Positions 6,868 to 12,869 of a stretch of DNA of 12,869 bases are shown here, in pieces. The notes under the pieces are model-generated. The model made no database searches. It was not told the DNA's origin and saw nothing but the letters and a program-made list of their open reading frames with translations. The stretch comes from an uncultured Rickettsiales bacterium (GTDB lineage Bacteria; Pseudomonadota; Alphaproteobacteria; Rickettsiales; UBA1997), in contig CALBSF010000145.1 in the NCBI GenBank assembly GCA_937927795.1, positions 1 through 12,869 on the forward strand. The letters are read 5' to 3'. A program made the translations under genes and the position numbers. Each line of letters starts with the position of its first letter. Position 1 is the first letter of the stretch.

Positions 6868-6951
6868 GATTTTGATTTTTAATAAAGATTGAATTGCTTA
6901 AAAAAAGTTTTATATTTGGCGAATCAATTTTTTTTAGAAAATCAATCAAAT

Positions 6952-8061
6952 ATGGGTATTAAGGCCAAGAAGATCAAGCTGCTAGTTTTTTTTATTGCTC
7001 TTTTAGCGCTTCTTTTATTTTTATGGATAAAACAAGGCTCTAATCAGGCTGCTCCAAATAATTTCAATCAAGCATCTGCGCCAGAAGTAAGTGTTGTTAA
7101 GGTAAAAAAACAATCAGTAGAATTATTTCAAGAATTACCTGCAAGGGTTGCTGCTTATAGAATTTCCGAAGTTAGGCCAAGAATTGAAGGCGTGATAAAG
7201 GAAGTTAAATTTGTTGAAGGAGGCTTTGTTCAAGAGGGTTTACAGCTTTATCAGGTTGATCCAAATATTTATCAAATAGCTTTGGATGATGCAAATGGCA
7301 AGTTTCAAGCGGCATTGGCAAAAAAAAATCGTTATAAAAATTTATTACAATTTGATGCGATAAGTAAACAAGAATATGATGATGCTAAAGCGGTTTTTGC
7401 TCAAGCGGATGCTGAAGTTAGAAGAGCAAAAACCAATCTTACTTATACCAAAGTGTTAGCGCCAATTTCTGGATATATTGGTAAAACTAATGTTACTGAA
7501 GGTAAGTTGGTTACTGCAAATCAAGCTGAAATTTTAACTACTATTACCCAGCTTGACCCGATCTATGTTGATATGGCGCAGCCAAGCAAAGATATGATTA
7601 GTCTTGGCGATCAAAGCGATGTAAAGGTAAGTTTAATTGTTGATGGTGTTGATTATGATGGGGAGGGAGTTTTAAAATTTTCTGAAGTTTTTGCTGACGA
7701 AGCTACTGATTCTGTGCGCTTGAGGGCAAAATTTTCTAATGAAAATAAAAAATTAATTCCCGGAATGTTTGTTACGGCAAAATTGCATTTAAAACCAATT
7801 GAAGCAATTTTAGTGCCGCAAAGAGCAACAAGCAGAGGAGCTGATGGCAATTTAACTATTTGGGTTGTTGATAAGGAAAATATTGCAAAGATAAGATCAA
7901 TTAAAGCTGAGAAAATTTTTAAAGATAATTGGGTGGTTGTTGAGGGTCTTCAAGAAGATGAGGCGGTGATTTATGAGGGTTTTCAAAAAATAGTCGATGG
8001 AGCCAAGGTAAGCGCGCTTGAGGTAAAAGATGAATCAACTCAAGAAGGGGAGAAAAAATAG
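6952..8061 (+). CDS. RND efflux periplasmic adaptor (membrane fusion protein, AcrA/MexA type)
   Basis: The 369-residue product is the periplasmic adaptor joining an RND pump to its outer-membrane channel. Residues 9-26 form an N-terminal membrane segment after a basic stretch. No lipobox cysteine is present, so it is anchored by this helix rather than by lipid. The first lipoyl half is at about 72-104 (VRPRIEGVIKEVKFVEG, then VDP at 102-104). The alpha-helical hairpin runs over about 105-165, and the second lipoyl half is TKVLAPISGYIGKTN at 166-180. A beta-barrel region includes LDPIYVDMAQPS at 201-212 and LIPGMFVTAKL at 268-278. The membrane-proximal part runs from about 285 to 350 and the C-terminus is charged. 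ATG 6952 is preferred to the in-frame TTG 6889, because the latter puts 21 extra residues before the signal anchor. Its TAG stop shares its last base with the GTG of the pump gene, implying coupled translation. Confidence 0.93.
   Translation: MGIKAKKIKLLVFFIALLALLLFLWIKQGSNQAAPNNFNQASAPEVSVVKVKKQSVELFQELPARVAAYRISEVRPRIEGVIKEVKFVEGGFVQEGLQLYQVDPNIYQIALDDANGKFQAALAKKNRYKNLLQFDAISKQEYDDAKAVFAQADAEVRRAKTNLTYTKVLAPISGYIGKTNVTEGKLVTANQAEILTTITQLDPIYVDMAQPSKDMISLGDQSDVKVSLIVDGVDYDGEGVLKFSEVFADEATDSVRLRAKFSNENKKLIPGMFVTAKLHLKPIEAILVPQRATSRGADGNLTIWVVDKENIAKIRSIKAEKIFKDNWVVVEGLQEDEAVIYEGFQKIVDGAKVSALEVKDESTQEGEKK
8045..8052 (+). promoter_or_regulatory. Shine-Dalgarno sequence for the RND pump GTG start
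   Basis: The purine run aaggggag lies eight bases before the GTG at 8061. It is the clearest ribosome binding site in the window and supports GTG as the true start. It lies inside the last codons of the adaptor gene, consistent with coupled translation of adaptor and pump. Confidence 0.7.
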
Positions 8062-11000
8062 TGTCTAGTTTTTTTATTGATCGTCCTATATTTTCTTGGG
8101 TTTTGGCGATTATTATAATGATGGCTGGAGGTTTGGCGCTTCTTAAGATGCCGGTTGAGCAATATCCAAATATTGCGCCTCCATCAGTTTCAATTTCAGC
8201 TTCTCTTCCGGGCGCTTCTGCTAAGGCTCTTGAAAATAGCGTTACCCAGGTAATTGAACAAAGCCTTACCGGCATTGATTCTCTAAGATATTTTACTTCT
8301 AGCAGCGATTCAGATGGTAATGTTTCTATTACCTTAACTTTTGAGCCAAAAACTAATCCAGATATTGCGCAGGTTCAGGTGCAAAATAAATTACAAGTTG
8401 CAATGCCATTATTGCCGCAAGAGGTTCAGCAGCAAGGGGTTAGAGTTACCAAAGCAAATAATAATTTTTTATTAGTAGTCGGTCTTTATTCCCAAGATGA
8501 TTCGCTCAATGAAGGTGCGCTGGGTGATATTTTGCTTTTAGATTTAAAGGATACAATTTCAAGAATTAATGGTGTTGGAAATGTTACTACTTTTGGTAAT
8601 CCAAGAGCGATGAGAATTTGGCTCAATCCAGATAAGCTTTTTAGTTATAAGATTTCTACTGCTGAAGTTATTGCGGCAATTAAAGCGCAAAATGCCGATG
8701 TTTCTGCTGGTCAGCTTGGTGGCCTTCCTGCGGTTAAAGGACAGCAGCTTAACGCCACCATTACTGCGCAATCAAGGCTTAAAACAGCTGAAGATTTTCA
8801 AAAAATTATTCTTAAAGTTAATAAAAATGGCTCTCAAGTTCGATTAAAAGATGTGGCAAATGTGGAGCTTGGCTTGCAAAGTTATGGAACGGTTGCTCAT
8901 TATAAAGGACATCCAGCAGCGGGAATGGCGGTGATTTTAGCGAGTGGAGCCAATGCGCTTAAAACCGCTCAAGAGGTGAAGAAAAAAGTTAGTGATCTTA
9001 CTAAAAACTTGCCGCAAGGTGTGAAAGTAATTTATCCATTTGATTCTACGCCATTTATTAAATTATCGATTAAAGGAGTTGTGGAAACCTTGCTTGAAGC
9101 GGTTTTGTTGGTATTTTTGGTGATGTTACTTTTTTTGCAAAATTTTCGCGCCACTTTAATTCCAACCATTGCGGTGCCAGTTGTTTTGCTTGGAACGTTT
9201 GCGGTGCTATTTTCTTTTGGTTACACAATCAATACTTTAACCATGTTTGCAATGGTTTTGGCGATTGGTTTATTGGTTGATGATGCAATCGTGGTGGTGG
9301 AAAATGTTGAAAGAATTATGCATGAAGAAGGGTTATCACCAATTGATGCCACAAGAAAATCGATGACACAAATCACTGGCGCCTTAGTTGGAATTGCTTT
9401 GGTATTATCTGCGGTATTTGTTCCAATGGCATTTTTTGGTGGATCGGCTGGCGCAATTTATCGTCAATTTTCTATTACTATTGTTTCTTCAATGGTGCTT
9501 TCAGTATTGGTGGCATTGATTTTATCGCCATCTTTATGCGCAACAATTTTAAAACCAGTTGAGAAAAATCACGCTTTATCCAGCAATAAATTTTTGCAAT
9601 TTTTTAATAATAAATTAGAGGGTTTGCGTAATTTTTATACCAATGGGGCTAGTCAAATTATTAAAAAATTATTCAGATTTTTTATGATTTATTTGGTGAT
9701 GGTTGGTGGATTGGTATTTTTATTTATTCGCATGCCAACCTCATTCTTACCAGTTGAAGATCAGGGCATGATGTATCTTATGGTTAACACGCCAAGCGGT
9801 GCAACTTTAGAAAGAACTGCGGAAAGTTTAAAGGAAGTTGAAAAATATTTTTTAGAAAAAGAAGAAAAAAATGTTGAACATCTTTTTACCGTCGCCGGTT
9901 TTAGTTTTGCGGGCAGGGCGCAAAATGCTGGTTTTGGATTTATTGGTTTAAAAGATTGGAGTCAGAGAAAAGATCCTTCTCAAAGCGTTGCAGCGATTTC
10001 TGGAAGAGCGATGGGAGCTTTATCAAAAATTAAAGATGCGATGGTTTTTACTTTTTTCCCGCCGCCAATTCGCGAACTTGGAAATGCTTCTGGCTTTGAT
10101 TTGCAGCTTCTTGATCGTGGCGGTTTAGGTCATGATGGATTAATGGCGGCAAGAAATCAATTGCTTGGTAGTGCGGCTAAAAATTCAATGTTGATTGGAG
10201 TCAGGCCAAACGGCTTAAATGATGTATCACAATATAAGATTGACATAAATTATGAAAAAGCGATGTCGCTTGGTCTTGCAGTTATTGATATAAATCAAAC
10301 TTTGCAAACCGCTTGGGGCTCTTCTTATGTGAATGATTTTCTTGATCGCGGTAGAATAAAAAAAGTTTATCTGCAGTCTGAAGATAAATATCGTATGGTT
10401 CCAGATGATTTAAAAAAATGGTATGTTCGTAATAAATCAGGCGATATGGTTTCTTTTGGAAGCTTTGCTAGTGCACATTGGAGTTACGGTTCGCCAAAAT
10501 TAGAAAGATTTAATGGCAGCGCTTCGCTTAACATTCAAGGTTCGGCGGTTCCAGGAGTAAGTTCTGGAGTTGCAATGAATGAAATGGAAAAAATTATTAA
10601 AACATTACCAGATGGAATTGATTACGCTTGGTCAGGAATTTCTTATGAAGAAAAATCTTCGGGTTCGCAAACCTTAATTCTTTACGCTATTTCTCTAATT
10701 GTAGTTTTTTTATCTCTTGCTGCGCTTTATGAGAGTTGGTCAATTCCATTTTCAGTTATTTTGGTTGTGCCATTTGGAATTCTTGGTGCAATAGTTGCTT
10801 CAAGACTTAACGGGCTTAGTAACGACGTTTATTTCCAAGTTGGATTATTAACCACGATAGGTTTGTCAGCTAAAAATGCGATTTTAATTGTGGAATTTGC
10901 TAAAAGTCTTTATGAAAAAGGACATGATATTGTTGAGGCAACTTTAATTGCAACCAAACAAAGATTTAGACCAATTTTGATGACTTCAATGGCATTTATG

Positions 11001-11174
11001 CTTGGAATTACTCCTCTTGCACTTGCAACTGGCGCGGGCTCAGCAAGTCAAAGAGCAATTGGAATTGGAGTTATGGGTGGTATGTTTTTTGCAACATTTA
11101 TAGCAACTTTATTTGTGCCAATGTTTTATGTTTTGGTGCATAAAATCAAAAATAAAAATCATGAAGTTTCTTAA
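8061..11174 (+). CDS. RND multidrug efflux permease, AcrB/HAE1 type
   Basis: This 1037-residue inner-membrane protein is a proton-driven trimeric pump of the hydrophobe/amphiphile efflux family, which expels drugs and other amphiphiles. It opens with FFIDRPIFSWVLAIIIMMAG at 4-23 and MPVEQYPNIAPPSV at 30-43. The two repeat halves each have a periplasmic loop region and a membrane block. Proton-relay residues are intact: the aspartate pair D407-D408 in GLLVDDAIVVVENVERIM (403-420), and K938 in GLSAKNAILIVEFAK (934-948). FLPVEDQGMM at 562-571 and FRPILMTSMAFMLGITPLAL at 969-988 are also as in the family. Length is typical (AcrB is 1049). It starts with GTG, supported by a good Shine-Dalgarno eight bases upstream. 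Its last 14 bases overlap the start of the outer-membrane channel gene. Substrates cannot be told from sequence. Confidence 0.96.
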   Translation: MSSFFIDRPIFSWVLAIIIMMAGGLALLKMPVEQYPNIAPPSVSISASLPGASAKALENSVTQVIEQSLTGIDSLRYFTSSSDSDGNVSITLTFEPKTNPDIAQVQVQNKLQVAMPLLPQEVQQQGVRVTKANNNFLLVVGLYSQDDSLNEGALGDILLLDLKDTISRINGVGNVTTFGNPRAMRIWLNPDKLFSYKISTAEVIAAIKAQNADVSAGQLGGLPAVKGQQLNATITAQSRLKTAEDFQKIILKVNKNGSQVRLKDVANVELGLQSYGTVAHYKGHPAAGMAVILASGANALKTAQEVKKKVSDLTKNLPQGVKVIYPFDSTPFIKLSIKGVVETLLEAVLLVFLVMLLFLQNFRATLIPTIAVPVVLLGTFAVLFSFGYTINTLTMFAMVLAIGLLVDDAIVVVENVERIMHEEGLSPIDATRKSMTQITGALVGIALVLSAVFVPMAFFGGSAGAIYRQFSITIVSSMVLSVLVALILSPSLCATILKPVEKNHALSSNKFLQFFNNKLEGLRNFYTNGASQIIKKLFRFFMIYLVMVGGLVFLFIRMPTSFLPVEDQGMMYLMVNTPSGATLERTAESLKEVEKYFLEKEEKNVEHLFTVAGFSFAGRAQNAGFGFIGLKDWSQRKDPSQSVAAISGRAMGALSKIKDAMVFTFFPPPIRELGNASGFDLQLLDRGGLGHDGLMAARNQLLGSAAKNSMLIGVRPNGLNDVSQYKIDINYEKAMSLGLAVIDINQTLQTAWGSSYVNDFLDRGRIKKVYLQSEDKYRMVPDDLKKWYVRNKSGDMVSFGSFASAHWSYGSPKLERFNGSASLNIQGSAVPGVSSGVAMNEMEKIIKTLPDGIDYAWSGISYEEKSSGSQTLILYAISLIVVFLSLAALYESWSIPFSVILVVPFGILGAIVASRLNGLSNDVYFQVGLLTTIGLSAKNAILIVEFAKSLYEKGHDIVEATLIATKQRFRPILMTSMAFMLGITPLALATGAGSASQRAIGIGVMGGMFFATFIATLFVPMFYVLVHKIKNKNHEVS

Positions 11175-12540
11175 GCAGGTTCTTAGATCATTTCTAATTT
11201 TTGCAATAATTTCTTCTTGCACTTTAGAGCCAAAATATAATCGCCCAAAGCTTGATTTGCCTTTTAAGCAACCAGAAGTTCCAAAGGAAAAAATAACCAC
11301 AATTTCTTGGGAAAGATTTTTTGAGTCTGAAGATTTGCAAAGAATTATAAAGCTTGCTTTGAAAAATAATCGTGATTTAAAAATTGCTAATCTTAATATT
11401 GAAGCAGTTGAAGCAACTCATAGCATTGCTCGTGCAAATTTACTTCCATCTTTTAATGCGCAGGGTTTAGAAACTAGGCAAAGAGCCCCAAAGGCTTTTG
11501 CCAGCTTTACTCCAAAAAAACAATTTAGAGCAAATGTTGCTTTAGCTGCTTATGAAATTGATTTTTTTGGTCGCTTGCGCAGTTTAAAAAAATCTGCTTT
11601 AGAAAATTTTTTAGCAAGTAAGCAGGCAAGAAATATTACTCAAATTTCTTTAATTTCTCAGGTTGTAAATTCTTATGCACAATTACTTCTTGATGCAGAA
11701 GTTTTAGATATAATGAAAGAAAATCTAAAATTGCAAAATGATCGTTATAATTTTATTGAACTGCGTTATAAGAATGGTATCGATTCGCAGGATGATTTAT
11801 TAAACGCAAAAACTCTGCTTGAAAATGCTAAAAATAATTCTGAAATTTACATCAAATTAGTTGAGCAAGATAAAAATGCTTTGATGCTTTTAACTGGAGT
11901 TTTTAACGAAAATTCTTTACCAAAAATTTCATCAATTAATGATATTAAAATCAATGAAGATTTACTTGATTTTATTCCATCAGAATCTTTGCTTTCAAGG
12001 CCCGATATTCAACAAGCAGAGCATCAATTAAAAAGTGCAAATGCTAATATTGGTGCGGCAAGAGCGGCATTTTTTCCATCAATTAGCTTAAGTGGAACTT
12101 ATGGTTATGCTTCAAGAGATTTATCAAGTTTATTTGATTCGCGAACATGGGCTTTTACGCCGCAAATAAATATTCCAATTTTTAGTGGTGGCAGAAATAT
12201 CGCTAATTTAAATATCGCAAATTTACAGAAAAAAATCGAAATTGCCCAATATGAAAAAACCATTCAAACCGCTTTTTCAGAAGTTCTAGATCAATTGGCA
12301 GAAAGAAAATCAGTTACAAATCAATTAGAAGCTTTTGATGAAATTTTAAAGGCGAGAGAAAAGTCTTATAAAATCTCTAAACGAAAACATAACCAAGGAA
12401 TTAACAGTGGTCTTGGTGTAATAGATGAAAAATTATCTTTTCTTATTGCAAAGCAAAATCAGTTTAGTATAAAAAAAGAATATATCGCTAATTTGATTGC
12501 GTTATATAAGGTTTTAGGGGGTGGCTCTAAGATTGAGTAG
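11161..12540 (+). CDS. RND efflux outer-membrane channel lipoprotein (OprM/NodT family)
   Basis: The 459-residue product is the outer-membrane channel (TolC-like) of the tripartite pump. Residues 1-20 form a lipoprotein signal peptide ending in the lipobox ISSC, so Cys20 should be lipidated after cleavage, as in OprM. Two repeats of the outer-membrane-factor fold are visible: the first holds ISWERFFESEDLQRII at 48-63 and VALAAYEIDFFGRLR at 126-140, the second LLSRPDIQQAEHQLKSANAN at 277-296 and IGAARAAFFPSISLSGTYGY at 297-316. NIPIFSGGRN lies at 337-346, and LYKVLGGG at 448-455 ends the protein. ATG 11161 was chosen over an earlier in-frame start near 11113, because only the shorter form gives a proper lipoprotein signal. 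It overlaps the pump stop by 14 bases, which suggests translational coupling. Adaptor, pump and channel are all complete, so the operon encodes a self-sufficient exporter. Confidence 0.94.
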   Translation: MKFLKQVLRSFLIFAIISSCTLEPKYNRPKLDLPFKQPEVPKEKITTISWERFFESEDLQRIIKLALKNNRDLKIANLNIEAVEATHSIARANLLPSFNAQGLETRQRAPKAFASFTPKKQFRANVALAAYEIDFFGRLRSLKKSALENFLASKQARNITQISLISQVVNSYAQLLLDAEVLDIMKENLKLQNDRYNFIELRYKNGIDSQDDLLNAKTLLENAKNNSEIYIKLVEQDKNALMLLTGVFNENSLPKISSINDIKINEDLLDFIPSESLLSRPDIQQAEHQLKSANANIGAARAAFFPSISLSGTYGYASRDLSSLFDSRTWAFTPQINIPIFSGGRNIANLNIANLQKKIEIAQYEKTIQTAFSEVLDQLAERKSVTNQLEAFDEILKAREKSYKISKRKHNQGINSGLGVIDEKLSFLIAKQNQFSIKKEYIANLIALYKVLGGGSKIE

Positions 12541-12562
12541 TTAATTAAATAAATTTATAGAT

Positions 12563-12869
12563 ATGCAAAGCGCAGTAGTAACAGAGCTAAGAGAAGATTT
12601 GCAAACAAAGTTAGATACTTTGTTGGAAGTTCTTATTCCCAATGAAGCTATATCTGCAGATGTAATTACTGCACATTTGGAAACTATGACGAGAGAAGCT
12701 GGCAAAGAAGATATTCTTTGTTTTATAGAAAAAATCAGCGAACTTTTTTTTAGTAATGACAACAATCCTCGATTTAGAGAAAATAGTTTTGTGCTTGCTA
12801 CTTTGTGCAAAAAGGCAGCGAGTCTTGACCAAGAAGAGCCTTTTCTTAAAGGGCCAACTGCGCTTGACT
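12563..12869 (+). CDS. Unrecognised protein, N-terminal part (runs off the right edge)
   Basis: A plus-strand frame opens with ATG 12563, 22 bases after the channel gene stop, and stays open for 102 codons to the window end. The product begins MQSAVVTELREDLQTKLDTL and continues with a helical, charged stretch to about 62 (ISELFF at 58-63). It then has the polar segment SNDNNPRFRENSF at 64-76 and ATLCKKAASLDQEEPFLKGP near 79-98. No signal peptide, membrane segment or metal-binding motif is visible. I do not recognise the family. Codon use is A/T-biased like its neighbours, the start is not supported by a clear Shine-Dalgarno, and an opposite-strand frame of similar length overlaps it. Position suggests it could be the last gene of the efflux transcript, but that does not imply a role in efflux. 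Confidence 0.55.
   Translation, partial: MQSAVVTELREDLQTKLDTLLEVLIPNEAISADVITAHLETMTREAGKEDILCFIEKISELFFSNDNNPRFRENSFVLATLCKKAASLDQEEPFLKGPTALD

Noticed and set aside
6889..6951. A longer adaptor protein starting from TTG 6889
   Set aside because: It places 21 residues before the membrane anchor; ATG 6952 gives the normal adaptor N-terminus and length.
7919..8275. Minus-strand frame of 118 codons across the adaptor/pump junction
   Set aside because: Both plus-strand proteins are firmly identified here, and the minus frame has no family features.
11113..11160. An earlier in-frame start for the outer-membrane channel
   Set aside because: It would extend the overlap with the pump gene to 62 bases and bury the lipoprotein signal, which starts at 11161.
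12541..12810. Opposite-strand frame of 89 codons over the right-end gene
   Set aside because: It has no recognisable motif, and would be convergent and overlapping with the plus-strand frame that follows the operon closely; the plus-strand reading is favoured but not certain.

Overview
The window comes from an AT-rich Gram-negative genome, most likely an alphaproteobacterium and possibly Rickettsiales or a similar host-associated lineage. The clues are a YebC protein opening with the GHSQF variant common in alphaproteobacteria, a short bacterial-type PurL, strong A/T codon bias, few clear Shine-Dalgarno sequences, and a palindromic repeat of the kind scattered through Rickettsia-like and other AT-rich genomes. 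The lineage is an inference from motifs remembered, not from a database search.

Left part (1-2497): the N-terminal third of rnhB (ribonuclease HII) leaves the window on the minus strand. Diverging from it is a plus-strand pair: a membrane-anchored DsbA/ScsC-like thiol oxidoreductase, and a Pif1/RecD-like DNA helicase that starts from TTG one base after the dsb stop codon.

Middle part (2498-6706): an exported TAXI-family solute-binding protein, then yebC, then purL, with gaps of 9 and 12 bases between genes. All run on the plus strand. The purine gene purL is in two pieces. The N-terminal half ends cleanly after the YDRPW linker motif, a 139-base spacer carries a long hairpin repeat, and the C-terminal half restarts from its own ATG in another frame. 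Both halves keep their family motifs and have no internal damage. The break lies at the natural boundary between the two PurM-like modules, so the products may still assemble into a working FGAM synthase.

Right part (6707-12869): a 245-base intergenic region with a likely extended -10 promoter inside a widely spaced inverted repeat leads into a complete tripartite RND efflux operon. It contains a membrane fusion protein, an AcrB-type pump with the proton-relay aspartates and lysine intact, and a lipoprotein outer-membrane channel. The three genes overlap by 1 and 14 bases and are probably translationally coupled. After a 22-base gap, an unrecognised reading frame begins and runs off the end.

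No tRNA, rRNA, CRISPR array, transposase or prophage gene was seen. The most unusual object is the palindromic repeat lying between two intact halves of purL. I saw nothing here that amounts to a new multi-gene system.
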